DNA from: Cruorifilaria tuberocauda
Taxonomy: Eukaryota; Nematoda; Chromadorea; Rhabditida; Onchocercidae
DNA length: 64,000 nucleotides
Assembly (NCBI GenBank): GCA_013365365.1
Contig: JABVXU010000040.1
Coordinates: 186,001-250,000 of the forward strand
Reading direction: 5' to 3'
Shown here: piece by piece, positions 1 through 9,542 of the stretch
Layout of the letters: each line of letters opens with the position of its first letter
Position numbering within the stretch: position 1 is the first letter of the stretch
Program-made: the position numbers and the translations under genes
The notes under the pieces: generated by a model
Database searches by the model: none
The model's input: only the letters and a program-made list of their open reading frames with translations
What the model was told of the DNA's origin: nothing

Positions 1-243
1 GTTTCTACAATTGAAAAAGAGTTCAATATCAAATTAAATGTTAATGCTGATAATAATTTAGGTATAGATGTGTTTGTTTTAAAGCGTGGTGATGATGTCG
101 ATTCAAACGAGTGTAAGCCACTGCAAAACTCTGGTTATAAAATTGAAAGTAGACGTGATGAGAAAAATGATGATTCAAGTGAATTACAAAATAATTTTTG
201 GTTAACTAGATGGCTTTCACGTCTTTTGAGCTCTAATAGCTAA
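1..243 (+). CDS. C-terminal end of an unidentified bacterial protein (cut by window edge)
   Basis: Frame 1 is open from the first base to a TAA at 241-243, giving the last 80 residues of a protein that starts outside the window. The end is hydrophilic and closes with a short Trp-Leu-Ser-rich tail. It lies 88 bp upstream of dnaK on the same strand. The segment with STIEKEFNIKLNVNADNN resembles the extreme C-terminal tail of Rickettsiales RNase E/G proteins, but that is only an impression and not a domain match. Treat the product as unknown. Confidence 0.6.
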   Translation, partial: VSTIEKEFNIKLNVNADNNLGIDVFVLKRGDDVDSNECKPLQNSGYKIESRRDEKNDDSSELQNNFWLTRWLSRLLSSNS

Positions 244-331
244 CTAGAAATCCTAAATGGGGCTTGTAATTGCCAGGTTCTATACTTATATATCCTATGT
301 TAGATAATATTATTTATAAGGGAGTTTTATT

Positions 332-2251
332 ATGGGAAGAGCAATAGGTATAGATCTTGGGACGACGAATTCTTGTGTTGCGATAATGCAGGGTAAAGAC
401 GTAAAAGTAATAGAAAATAAAGAAGGAGCAAGAACTACTCCATCTATAGTTGCATTTACTTCATCAGGTGAAAGACTAATTGGTGCTCCTGCAAAAAGGC
501 AAGCAACTACAAATGCAAGTAATACCTTTTTTGCTACTAAGAGGTTAATAGGCCGTCAACATAGTGATGCTGAGATAAAGAATCTAAATGTGCCATATAA
601 AGTGTTTGCAGCAAGGAATGGTGATGCATGGGTTAAAACAGATAATAGTAAAGAGTACTCTCCTAGTCAAATTGGTGCATTCATACTGCAGAATATGAAA
701 GAAGCAGCAGAAGCTTATCTTGGAGAGGAAGTAAAAGATGCTGTAATAACAGTACCAGCATATTTTAATGACTCACAACGTCAAGCAACAAAGGATGCAG
801 GGAAAATTGCTGGGTTGAATGTGCTTAGGATAGTTAATGAACCTACTGCTGCTGCTCTTGCTTATGGTCTTGATAAGAAACATGGACATACAATAGTGGT
901 ATATGACCTTGGTGGAGGCACATTTGATGTCTCTATACTTGAAATAGGTGATGGAGTTTTTGAGGTAAAAGCAACGAATGGAGATACCCACCTTGGTGGT
1001 GAAGACTTTGATGACACAATAGTAGATTATTTATTAGACGAGTTTAAGAAAAATAATGGTATTAGCTTAAAGAATGATCCAATGGCCATGCAAAGGATCA
1101 AAGAAGCTGCAGAAAAAGCAAAAATTGAGCTATCAAGTGCAATGGAAACTGAAATAAATCTTCCATTCATCACAGCTGATGCAAGTGGTCCAAAACACTT
1201 AAATATGAAGTTAACAAGGGCTAAGCTTGAAAGCTTAGTCAATGATTTAATTGAGAAGACTATGATCCCTTGTAAAAAAGCTCTTGAAGATGCTGGCATT
1301 TCTTCTAGTCAAATTGGCGAAGTGGTGCTTGTTGGTGGAATGACTCGTATGCCAAAAGTAATAGAAAAAGTTAAAGAGTTCTTTGGTAAGGATCCGCATA
1401 GAGGTGTAAACCCTGATGAAGTTGTAGCAGTTGGAGCTGCAATACAAGCTGGAATTGTTCAAGGTGATGTAAGGGATGTATTATTACTTGACGTAACACC
1501 ACTTTCTCTTGGTATTGAAACCTTAGGAGGGGTGTTTACTCCACTTATTGAGCGTAATACTACAATCCCTACTAAAAAGTCTCAAGTGTTTTCAACTGCA
1601 GAGGATAGTCAAGCTGCTGTTACTATAAAAGTATATCAAGGTGAAAGAAAATTAGCAGTTGATAATAAGCTACTTGGCCAATTTAGTTTAGAAGGGATAC
1701 CACCTGCTCCTCGCGGAATTCCTCAAATTGAAGTAACGTTCGACATAGACGCAAATGGAATAGTACATGTTTCTGCAAAAGATAAAGCTACTGGGAAGGA
1801 GCAGAAGATACGTATTCAATCTTCAGGTGGGTTATCCGATGATGAAATAAGTCGTATGGTAAGAGAGGCTGAAGAGAAGGCTCAAGAAGATGAGGAACGT
1901 AAAAAATTTATTGAAGTGAAGAATCAGGCAGATAGTTTAATCCATTCTACAGAAAAGTCTCTTAGGGAGTATGGTAATAAAGTTCTCCCAGAAGATAAAT
2001 CTGCTATTGAAAATGCAATTAATGAGTTAAAGGAAGCTGGTAAATCTGATATAATCAGTGACACTAGTTTAATACAGCAAAAAATTGCTGATCTTTCTCA
2101 ACTGTCTATGAAGCTTGGAGAAGTGGTATATAAAGAGTCTCAAAGGCAAAGTGAAGAAAACTCCTCCAATTCATCCATGCCTAATAGTGAAGAAGGAAAA
2201 GTAGTAGATTCTGATTACCAGGATATGGATAAAAAGGAGGAAAATAAATAG
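332..2251 (+). CDS. dnaK: Chaperone protein DnaK (Hsp70)
   Basis: Full-length Hsp70 of 639 residues, the normal family length. The N-terminal nucleotide-binding domain (about 1-385) opens with the phosphate-1 motif [11 protein letters not shown] and contains [10 protein letters not shown] and [10 protein letters not shown]. The linker [13 protein letters not shown] is followed by the substrate-binding domain and a helical lid. In the family, ATP-driven cycling with DnaJ and GrpE folds and protects cytosolic proteins. The ATG at 332 follows a GGGAG ribosome-binding site about 9 bases upstream. No dnaJ or grpE is visible here. The C-terminal tail is Ser/Asn/Glu rich and ends DMDKKEENK. The reading frame is undamaged, which matters for judging whether this DNA is a live endosymbiont genome or an old nuclear copy. 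Confidence 0.98.
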   Translation: MGRAIGIDLGTTNSCVAIMQGKDVKVIENKEGARTTPSIVAFTSSGERLIGAPAKRQATTNASNTFFATKRLIGRQHSDAEIKNLNVPYKVFAARNGDAWVKTDNSKEYSPSQIGAFILQNMKEAAEAYLGEEVKDAVITVPAYFNDSQRQATKDAGKIAGLNVLRIVNEPTAAALAYGLDKKHGHTIVVYDLGGGTFDVSILEIGDGVFEVKATNGDTHLGGEDFDDTIVDYLLDEFKKNNGISLKNDPMAMQRIKEAAEKAKIELSSAMETEINLPFITADASGPKHLNMKLTRAKLESLVNDLIEKTMIPCKKALEDAGISSSQIGEVVLVGGMTRMPKVIEKVKEFFGKDPHRGVNPDEVVAVGAAIQAGIVQGDVRDVLLLDVTPLSLGIETLGGVFTPLIERNTTIPTKKSQVFSTAEDSQAAVTIKVYQGERKLAVDNKLLGQFSLEGIPPAPRGIPQIEVTFDIDANGIVHVSAKDKATGKEQKIRIQSSGGLSDDEISRMVREAEEKAQEDEERKKFIEVKNQADSLIHSTEKSLREYGNKVLPEDKSAIENAINELKEAGKSDIISDTSLIQQKIADLSQLSMKLGEVVYKESQRQSEENSSNSSMPNSEEGKVVDSDYQDMDKKEENK

Positions 2252-2611
2252 TGTTGTATTCGTTATGGTCATTTGAATAGCACTCTTTATCTAGTTTGTA
2301 AGTTCATTTTAAGTTATATAGTAATAAAGATTCTTGAGAGATAGAAGGTACCAGTTTTTTGACTATCCAGTAATTTAGTCTCCAAATAAGTTGAAAGAAC
2401 TAAATAACTTTGACGTTACAAATAAAGTGCCCTAAATAAAGTTGCTAAGTGATTTTTATATTTCTGCTTAAGACTATAGCATTCCTTTACAGGTGATAAT
2501 TTTTTAAGCTTTAAGCTAAAAAATTAAGATAAAGATATAAAAATATGAATTTTATTTTGACTTTTTGTGCTAATTTTGTAAAATATCAAGGTTATTGTTT
2601 AAATTAAATGG
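2252..2611. other. Spacer between dnaK and gatB, no gene seen
   Basis: 360 bp of AT-rich sequence with no open frame of coding quality on either strand. I could not identify a clear terminator hairpin. It is probably decayed sequence plus the gatB promoter. Confidence 0.5.
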
Positions 2612-4036
2612 ATGACAAAGGAGAATTGGGAGGCAGTAATTGGACTCGAGGTTCACGCTCGAGTTTCTTCCAAGGCAAAACTTTTTTCTAGTTCATCAGC
2701 CAAGTTTGGTGCTGAGCATAATACTCAAGTTTCTTTAATTGATGCAGCGATGCCAGGCACATTACCAGTACTGAATTACTACTCTGTAGAACAGGCAATA
2801 CGAACTGGTCTTGCGCTTTCTGCAGAAATTAATAAGTGTTCCCACTTTGATCGAAAAAATTATTTCTATCCTGATTTACCGCAAGGTTATCAGATAACTC
2901 AGTTTTTTGAGCCAATAGTTAAAAACGGCAGAGTGTTTATTGACAATAATAAAAAAGGGATAAGGATTGCAAGGATTCATTTGGAGCAAGATGCAGGGAA
3001 AAGCATTCATGGAGAAAGTAAAACTTACGTTGATTTAAATCGTGCTGGGATTGCTTTAATGGAAATTGTTTCAGAACCAGACCTTAGGTCATCCATAGAA
3101 GCTGCAGAATTTATGAAAAAACTGAGGCAGATTTTACGTTATGTTGGTTCATGTGATGGGGATATGGAAAATGGTTCACTTCGTTGTGATGCAAACGTTT
3201 CTGTTCGTCTAAAAGGCAGAAGCACATTTGGCACTCGTTGTGAAATAAAAAACCTAAACTCAATACGCTATATTGTTCAAGCTATAGATTGCGAAGTACA
3301 AAGGCAAATTGAGATTTTAGAAAATGGGGGAGAAGTAATTCAAGATACTCTATTATTTGATGTTGCTTTGGGAAAAACAGAGGTGATGCGTAATAAAGAA
3401 GATACAGGTGACTATAGGTATTTTCCAGAGCCTGATTTACTGCCTGTTAAAGTAAGTCAGGACAGGATTGATCTAATTAAGTCGTCTTTACCTGAGTTGC
3501 CGGACCAAAAAAAACTTCGATATATTAATGAATTTGGTATCAACGAATGCGATGCAGATGTTATCATTTCTGATAAGGCGATTGCTGATTACTTTGAGGA
3601 GTTGATAAAAAAACACGATTCAAAGCTTGTAGTTACTTGGTTGACTGTAGAGCTTCTTGGTCGTTTGAATAAAGCTGGTATTGATATTGTACATTCACCA
3701 ATTAAAGCAAATGACTTATCAAGACTCCTGGATTTTATTGTTGATGGAACTATATCTGCCAAACTTGGTAAGCATATTTTTGATATTATGTTTAAGACTG
3801 GCAAATCTGCTTCTCTTATTATAGAAGAGCATGGCTTAAGGCAAATAACTGATAAGAATCAGATATCAGAAGTTGTTGATAAAGTCGTTAATGATAACCA
3901 AGATAAAGTCCAAGAATATAAAAGCGGCAAAATAAAATTGTATAGATTTCTAATTGGTGAAGTTATGAGACTTACTAAAGGAAAGGCTAATCCTGATGTT
4001 GTAAATTCGATTTTACGTAAAAGATTAAGTAATTAG
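2612..4036 (+). CDS. gatB: Aspartyl/glutamyl-tRNA amidotransferase subunit B
   Basis: 474 residues, the standard GatB length. It begins with the catalytic cradle (EAVIGLEVHARVSSKAKLFS) and has the typical PDLPQGYQITQ segment, SLRCDANVSVR and GTRCEIKNLNS motifs. A helical YqeY-like tail binds tRNA. GatB is the kinase/transamidation subunit of GatCAB. That complex converts misacylated Glu-tRNA(Gln) and Asp-tRNA(Asn) to the correct species in bacteria lacking GlnRS or AsnRS, as Rickettsiales do. gatA and gatC are not in the window, in line with scattered gat genes in this order. ATG at 2612; an in-frame alternative a few codons upstream is not evident. Confidence 0.97.
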   Translation: MTKENWEAVIGLEVHARVSSKAKLFSSSSAKFGAEHNTQVSLIDAAMPGTLPVLNYYSVEQAIRTGLALSAEINKCSHFDRKNYFYPDLPQGYQITQFFEPIVKNGRVFIDNNKKGIRIARIHLEQDAGKSIHGESKTYVDLNRAGIALMEIVSEPDLRSSIEAAEFMKKLRQILRYVGSCDGDMENGSLRCDANVSVRLKGRSTFGTRCEIKNLNSIRYIVQAIDCEVQRQIEILENGGEVIQDTLLFDVALGKTEVMRNKEDTGDYRYFPEPDLLPVKVSQDRIDLIKSSLPELPDQKKLRYINEFGINECDADVIISDKAIADYFEELIKKHDSKLVVTWLTVELLGRLNKAGIDIVHSPIKANDLSRLLDFIVDGTISAKLGKHIFDIMFKTGKSASLIIEEHGLRQITDKNQISEVVDKVVNDNQDKVQEYKSGKIKLYRFLIGEVMRLTKGKANPDVVNSILRKRLSN

Positions 4037-4571
4037 CTTTATATTAAAGGCATATCTGTAATATTTTAAAACTTATGCTCTATACATTTATGTATAGCAA
4101 TGTAGACTTATTATTTTTTATCATCTATGCTGATATTTGTAAAATTACATAGCCATGAAGCATAAGCACGAGATATATTAACATGTGTGAAAAGAGAATA
4201 CATAAAAATTTAATTATATTGTTGATACTAGTAGTAAAAGAGAAGTGTTTAGGTAGAGTATAATACATATTAAATAGCAGGTGCTGGTATTATATGTCAA
4301 AGATGAAAGGACAACGCTTTGCTTCACTTGATTTATTAGAAGAAAGAGATGATATAGAAAAATATTATTAAAGCACCAATATCAAGGTTAATACTAAAAG
4401 TGTATATTATTGTTATTATGTTGTTAAACATCAATCAGAGAACTTTGTGGTTTACTTATGGTGCATTCCTGTCATTAGAACTGTTTTTTATATGTTACAT
4501 GGAAATTATTTGCCTTGACATCCTGTATAGCATACTCAAAATTAAGATTAATAGTGAAATTGTATATTTAT
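4037..4571. other. Spacer between gatB and rplU with a 25-codon ORF remnant
   Basis: About 535 bp with no recognisable full gene. A short frame at 4294-4371 starts ATG, reads MSKMKGQRFASLDLLEERDD and continues for five more codons to a stop. It looks like a remnant or a tiny unrecognised peptide. A longer frame (4400-4588) overlapping the rplU start has no coding character and was not called. Confidence 0.4.
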
Positions 4572-4898
4572 ATGTTTGCGGTGATTGAAACAGGTGGGAA
4601 GCAGTATTTAGTAAAAAAAGGTAGTGTAATAAAGGTAGAAAAATTAGAGGCTGAAGATGGAAAGGAAGTAGAAATTAATAAGGTAGTTTGCCTTTCTTCA
4701 GATGGCAGTTTATTTTATTCACCTAACGCTATTGTTAAAGCTAAAGTACTTGAGCAATGTAGAGGGCAAAAGCTTCTAATTTTTAAGAAGAAGAGAAGGA
4801 AAAATTATCGTAGGAAAACTGGTCATAGGCAGTATGTAACTGTTCTTTGTATTAATGAAATCAATCTTCAAGAGTCAGAGGTGAAATATGGCAACTAA
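4572..4898 (+). CDS. rplU: 50S ribosomal protein L21
   Basis: 108 residues when started at the ATG at 4572, giving the canonical L21 opening [18 protein letters not shown] longer frame extends 19 codons upstream but adds unrelated residues, so this start is preferred. L21 binds 23S rRNA in the large subunit; the basic stretch [17 protein letters not shown] is its characteristic RNA-binding loop. It forms the usual two-gene rplU-rpmA unit and overlaps rpmA by 11 bp, which implies translational coupling. Confidence 0.97.
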   Translation: MFAVIETGGKQYLVKKGSVIKVEKLEAEDGKEVEINKVVCLSSDGSLFYSPNAIVKAKVLEQCRGQKLLIFKKKRRKNYRRKTGHRQYVTVLCINEINLQESEVKYGN

Positions 4899-5151
4899 GA
4901 AATCAGGTGGTAGTTCCTGTAATGGCAGGGATTCTAAAGGTCGTAGGTTGGGAATAAAAAAGAATGGAAAGGTTATTTCTGGTAATATAATTGTTCGTCA
5001 AAGGGGGACAAAGTTTCATCCTGGGAAAAATGTTGGTATTGGTAAAGATCATACGATTTTTGCTCAAGTAGAAGGATGGGTTAAGTTTAGAAAATCAGCA
5101 AATAAAAAGGCTTTTATTGATATCTTGCCTGTAGACAATTTACAAGCTTAA
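4888..5151 (+). CDS. rpmA: 50S ribosomal protein L27
   Basis: 87 residues starting [20 protein letters not shown]. The flexible basic N-terminus reaches towards the peptidyl transferase centre in the family. The core motif [20 protein letters not shown] is intact. It overlaps the end of rplU by 11 bp and is followed 15 bp later by tRNA-Ile. Cys11 replaces the more usual Thr/Lys in the N-terminal tail, a minor departure. Confidence 0.97.
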   Translation: MATKKSGGSSCNGRDSKGRRLGIKKNGKVISGNIIVRQRGTKFHPGKNVGIGKDHTIFAQVEGWVKFRKSANKKAFIDILPVDNLQA

Positions 5152-5166
5152 GTTTAAATAAGTCAT

Positions 5167-5243
5167 GGGTCTGTAGCTCAGCTGGTTAGAGCACGCGTCT
5201 GATAAGCGTGAGGCCGGAAGTTCAATTCTTCCCAGGCCCACCA
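5167..5243 (+). tRNA. tRNA-Ile (anticodon GAT)
   Basis: A 77-nt cloverleaf. The acceptor stem GGGTCTG pairs with CAGGCCC (one T-G wobble). The D-arm contains AGCTCAGCTGGTTAGAGC, the anticodon loop is CTGATAA within the stem ACGCGT...GCGTGA, and the T-arm contains GTTCAATTC. CCA is encoded at 5241-5243. It lies directly downstream of rpmA on the same strand and probably shares its transcript. Confidence 0.95.
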
Positions 5244-5411
5244 GTCTTTGCTTTAACGTTGTTTCTGTATCTTCTAGCACTTCTTCTAATTTAGAGATGA
5301 AGTTAAAATACTTTATAGATTAAAAGTAATACTACCTTTTATATCTTAAGTTTATTCATCTAGTAATTGCTAACTATATTATTTATAATAACTTTAGTTG
5401 TACTAAAAAAC

Positions 5412-6587
5412 ATGAAGCATAATTTATATAGATATTTTATAACTAGTGAATCAGTTGCAGCTGGTCACCCAGATAAGGTAGCAGATCAAATTGCAGATGC
5501 AATACTTGACGAATACCTTCTCGCTGACCCTGCCTCACGAACTGCAATAGAAACTTTAGTTACTAAGAATAATGTTATTATAGCTGGAGAAGTATTTGGA
5601 CCTAATATTGAAAGTAGCAGAATTGAGGATATTGTAAGGGACACAATAAAAGATATTGGTTATGAACACGATGGCTTCCACTGGAGAAAAGTAGGAATAA
5701 ATATATTTCTTCATGAGCAATCAGATGATATTGCAATTGGTGTGAATCAAGGAGCTGGCGATCAGGGTATAATGTATGGTTATGCAACAACAGAGACAGA
5801 GAGTCTTATGCCAGCACCTATTTTTTATGCACACTTAATTCTGAAAAATATCATGAATGCAGTTAGAGAAATAAAACTTGGACCAGATGCAAAATCGCAG
5901 ATTACTTTGGTATATGAGAACAACATCCCTGTGCGTGCTGAGAGTATTGTTGTTTCAATACAACACCCAGAAAACTTGGATCAGATAAAAGTTAGAAGAA
6001 TAATTTACCCTTATATAGTATCATCTTTACCAGAAGGGTGGATGTGTTCTGAGAAGAACCTTCTAGTCAATCCAACTGGTAGATTTGTTATTGGTGGACC
6101 AGCTAGTGATTGTGGATTAACTGGAAGAAAAATTATGGTTGATACTTATGGAGGATATGTCCCACACGGTGGAGGATCATTTTCCGGAAAAGATGCAACA
6201 AAGGTTGATAGATCTGCAGCTTATATGGCAAGATACCTTGCCAAAAATATTGTTTTTGCAGGTTTAGCTAAACGTTGTCTCGTGCAGCTTTCCTATGCAA
6301 TAGGTATATCAAAGCCTACTTCATTTTATATTGATACATTTGGCACAAGTGAAGTAGACGAGAAAAAAGTTAAAGAACTTATTGAGAATAATATAGATTT
6401 GTCAACTAAAGGCATCATCAAGCATCTATCACTCACCCGCCCTATATATAAATGCACAGCCTATTATGGGCACTTTGGTAAAAGATCAGGAGAAGATGGT
6501 ACATTCTCTTGGGAAGATACAAATTTGTCTGATGCTCTCCGTAAGGAATTCAACATTAGAAACAAAGAAATTTCCTTGCATTGCTAA
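5412..6587 (+). CDS. metK: S-adenosylmethionine synthase
   Basis: 391 residues from the ATG at 5412 (MKHNLYRYFITSESVAAGHP). The upstream extension to 5367 adds a hydrophobic stretch not expected in MetK. Family motifs are present: AAGHPDKVADQIADAILD near the N-terminus, GAGDQGIMYGYATTET, and the P-loop-like GGGSFSGKD, where Ser replaces the more usual Ala. The enzyme makes S-adenosylmethionine from methionine and ATP; some Rickettsiales import SAM instead, so an intact copy is informative. It would supply the methyltransferase UbiE encoded at 37.6-38.3 kb. Confidence 0.96.
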   Translation: MKHNLYRYFITSESVAAGHPDKVADQIADAILDEYLLADPASRTAIETLVTKNNVIIAGEVFGPNIESSRIEDIVRDTIKDIGYEHDGFHWRKVGINIFLHEQSDDIAIGVNQGAGDQGIMYGYATTETESLMPAPIFYAHLILKNIMNAVREIKLGPDAKSQITLVYENNIPVRAESIVVSIQHPENLDQIKVRRIIYPYIVSSLPEGWMCSEKNLLVNPTGRFVIGGPASDCGLTGRKIMVDTYGGYVPHGGGSFSGKDATKVDRSAAYMARYLAKNIVFAGLAKRCLVQLSYAIGISKPTSFYIDTFGTSEVDEKKVKELIENNIDLSTKGIIKHLSLTRPIYKCTAYYGHFGKRSGEDGTFSWEDTNLSDALRKEFNIRNKEISLHC

Positions 6588-7904
6588 AATTCATAATTTA
6601 ATTTGATAATATTATACTTATTTAATAGTAAGTAAGGTACTAACTAGCTTTTTATAACAATAGCCCTATATTAACAGAAATTTTATTTATAAATAGGTAA
6701 AGCATATAAAGAACGAAAGAAGATTCTATGATGTGGATATAAAAAATCACAAGGTCTCATTGATAAAGCAAAAGAATACTCCAACAATGTTGAGTTGGAA
6801 AAAAGTGTGTGGATTATAGGAAATCCAAACTTTAATATCGGAAAGGGTTTAGTATATTAGTAGTAGTGCTGTACCTATGCTTTGTTAATTTTTGCAGATA
6901 AAATTTATGATACCTAAAATAATGAATAGACTGATATTATGAGTCAGTTTTGTTCAGCTTTTACCATCTTCTTCGTGTATACTACATACTATAATTCTGT
7001 TATTTGAATATTGAGTAGACCTCAGGCATGTTTTCTATATATGTTAAGCAGTTATTTATTGTGAAAGATAACACAATGCTAATAATACAGTAGCAAAAAT
7101 GGCTAAGATTTTTTAGCACTGATGTAGTAAAGTATAATGATGACGTAACAAGAGTTATAAACAGTATATAATGGATCGAATAATGATGAATGAAAAACAT
7201 GTAGAACATTTTTAAAAGGAGGTTTAGAGTTAAAAATGCATTTTAATGAATCTCTACCGACTCTAACATAAAACTGCTCATTCAAAACTCTGCTTCCAGT
7301 GTTTTGTGTACTTAGTAATACTGAAAGTTGCTGTTGTTAATCCTTTAAGAGGTGTAGTTTAACAATTTTTTTTACATGTAGCGATATTATTTGTAGTATC
7401 ATTAATTATTCTGTTGGGATATAGGATGATCATAAATATAATTACTAACTTTTTGTGCCATGGTCCAATGGTAAACATGACTTGTGATAAGTCTTTTGTA
7501 TAATCCATGTCCTATACATAGTGTTTAAGGTATGGAAAATCTCTTTTCTATTTCAATATTATTAATTTTTTTTATTTATCTTGTATCGAGTTATCTATGA
7601 AGCTATAATGGTTTTATATTTATATTCGTTTATATAAAGGCTATTACTTCTATTTGGAAAGTAGTTTTAAAAAGCTGTAGGTATGGCAGGTAATTTGATT
7701 CTTATAACGCAATTTAATATCATATGAATGCGTTTGCCTTAGAAAATACTGTTAACGAATGTTATAAAAATTATGTGAAAATAAAAGAGTAGGATGATTA
7801 GGTTATTAGAGTAGGCTTACAATTTTATAAAATTGATCAGTTTTTAAGTATCATTGATAATTTTTAGTTAATTCACATGCTTAATCTTTGTTTTTGAAGG
7901 TAAT
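6588..7904. other. 1.3 kb spacer between metK and ctaE, no gene seen
   Basis: The largest bacterial spacer in the window. The few short frames on the minus strand (around 7000-7285) have no recognisable composition or family. The sequence looks like a decayed gene region, common in reduced Wolbachia genomes. A tRNA-like string near 7455-7525 was examined and rejected. Confidence 0.5.
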
Positions 7905-8732
7905 ATGAAAAGTAAAGAACATGATTTTCATTTAGTAAATCCAAGTCCTTGGCCAATTTCTCTATCAGCAGCAATTCTTGTTCTTGTACTGGGATTAGTT
8001 GGTACGTTCCATAAACAAATTCCTGGAATATTTGGTTTGATTTCAGGAATCTCTGTAGTATTAGTAGTATTGTTCTATTGGTGGGCAGATGTAATAAAAG
8101 AAGCCATTTATGATCAATGCCACACTGCAGTTGTAAAACATGGGCTCAAAATTGCAATGTGTTTATTTATCCTTTCAGAAATTTTATTCTTTATAACGTT
8201 TTTTTGTTCATTCTTTAAGTCCTGGCTTGACCCTGTTTTTTTATTCGAAGCATTTTCTCCTAAAGATAGAATTAAATGGCCTCCTAGTGGAATCTTACCG
8301 CTTGACCCATGGTCATTTCCATTCATGAGTACATTAGTGTTACTGCTTTCTGGTACAACAATCACTTCCGCACATCACTTTTTGCTTGAAAGTGATAAAA
8401 GAGGTACGATTAAAATGTTATTTATAACTATATTGCTTGGAGTGTTTTTTATGATAGTGCAAGCAATAGAGTACAGTGAAGTAAATTTTTCTCTTAAGAG
8501 GGGAAGGGAAGAGTTGATCTATGCATCCAACTTTTATATGATTACGGGGTTTCACTGTGTACATGTTATAATTGGAATAATATTCTTATCAGTGTGTTTG
8601 TTTAGAGCTTGGAAAGATCAATTTACACCTCAAGATCATTTATGCCTTGAATTTGCTTCTTGGTACTGGCACTTTGTAGATATAATCTGGATATTTGTGT
8701 TTATATTTGTATATTGTTTAAGTATTCATTAA
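7905..8732 (+). CDS. ctaE: Cytochrome c oxidase subunit III
   Basis: 275 residues with seven hydrophobic segments, the expected size and topology for an aa3-type oxidase subunit III. It opens with HDFHLVNPSPWPISLS and has the characteristic WWADVIKEA, SEILFFITFF and FYMITGFHCVHVIIG segments, ending with WHFVDIIWIFVF. Subunit III stabilises the catalytic core of the respiratory oxidase in the inner membrane. The TAA is followed immediately by the ATG of ruvC, so the two genes are very probably co-transcribed. Subunits I and II are not in the window. Confidence 0.96.
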   Translation: MKSKEHDFHLVNPSPWPISLSAAILVLVLGLVGTFHKQIPGIFGLISGISVVLVVLFYWWADVIKEAIYDQCHTAVVKHGLKIAMCLFILSEILFFITFFCSFFKSWLDPVFLFEAFSPKDRIKWPPSGILPLDPWSFPFMSTLVLLLSGTTITSAHHFLLESDKRGTIKMLFITILLGVFFMIVQAIEYSEVNFSLKRGREELIYASNFYMITGFHCVHVIIGIIFLSVCLFRAWKDQFTPQDHLCLEFASWYWHFVDIIWIFVFIFVYCLSIH

Positions 8733-9218
8733 ATGACTAGAATAATAGGTCTTGATCCTGGAATAAGTAAGACTGGGTGGGCTATTATTAACCTGAATGG
8801 GAAAAGTATTGAATTTTTGGCGGGTGACACCATATCAACCGATAGTAAGCTTAGCATAGGTAAACGTCTTCATATAGTTTTCAAACAATTAAAAAAAGTA
8901 ATTTCTCTATATTCCCCAGATGAGGCTGCAGTAGAGAAAATTTTTGTCAATCAGAATCCAAAATCTTCGCTAACTTTAGGATATGCTAGAGGAATTATAA
9001 TTTTAGTATCAGAAATGACAGAACTTATTGTTAATGAGTATGATGCAAACTATGTAAAAAAAAGTATTACCGGGAATGGCCATGCTAATAAGAGTCAGGT
9101 CATATTTATGGTAAAGCAGATGGTTGACAACTTAAATATAAAGTGTCATCATGCTGCGGATGCTCTTGCTATAGCAATTTGTCATGCTTATAAGAAAAGT
9201 TCTGATTTCATTGAATAG
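8733..9218 (+). CDS. ruvC: Holliday junction endonuclease RuvC
   Basis: 161 residues, normal for RuvC. The acidic catalytic residues are in place: Asp8 in GLDPGISKTGWAI, the Glu of AAVEKIFVNQNP, and the paired Asp/His cluster HHAADALAIAICH near the C-terminus. The family resolves Holliday junctions made by RuvAB in homologous recombination. Its start codon abuts the ctaE stop with no gap. Confidence 0.95.
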   Translation: MTRIIGLDPGISKTGWAIINLNGKSIEFLAGDTISTDSKLSIGKRLHIVFKQLKKVISLYSPDEAAVEKIFVNQNPKSSLTLGYARGIIILVSEMTELIVNEYDANYVKKSITGNGHANKSQVIFMVKQMVDNLNIKCHHAADALAIAICHAYKKSSDFIE

Positions 9219-9268
9219 TTTTTTATGAGATTCAGTACTTGAGTATCGTGGTGAGTATTATTAATCTG

Positions 9269-9535
9269 ATGGAGAAAAAAGTACGAAATGCAATAGATAT
9301 AGTTAGTATTAATATTATTGATGAGTCTATGAAGCATGTAGGTCATTATTTTCATTCGTCTTTAACATTTCCTTCACATATTAAACTAATATTAGTATCT
9401 AACAGCTTTGTAGGGATGAATACTATGAAAAGACATAAGTTGATTTGTAAATTACTAAAAGATGAGATAAAACTGATACATGCGATTTCTTTTCATTTTT
9501 ATACGCAAAGTGAATATAATCTGAAAAATAGATAG
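9269..9535 (+). CDS. BolA family protein
   Basis: 88 residues from the ATG at 9269 (MEKKVRNAIDIVSINIIDES). An upstream TTG at 9239 would add ten residues not typical of the family. The fold signature is visible: an N-terminal helix, then GHYFHSSLTFPSHIKLILVS, the FVGMNTMKRHKLICKLL helix with the conserved Arg-His, and the strand IHAISFHFYT. BolA-type proteins cooperate with monothiol glutaredoxins in iron-sulphur cluster handling; that role is inferred from the family. It sits between ruvC and the MetC-type gene on the same strand. Confidence 0.85.
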   Translation: MEKKVRNAIDIVSINIIDESMKHVGHYFHSSLTFPSHIKLILVSNSFVGMNTMKRHKLICKLLKDEIKLIHAISFHFYTQSEYNLKNR

Positions 9536-9542
9536 CAAAAGT

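Noticed and set aside
7450..7530. tRNA-like string with a possible anticodon stem GACTT...AAGTC
   Set aside because: No acceptor stem, no T-arm and a wrong loop size; it is at most a relic.
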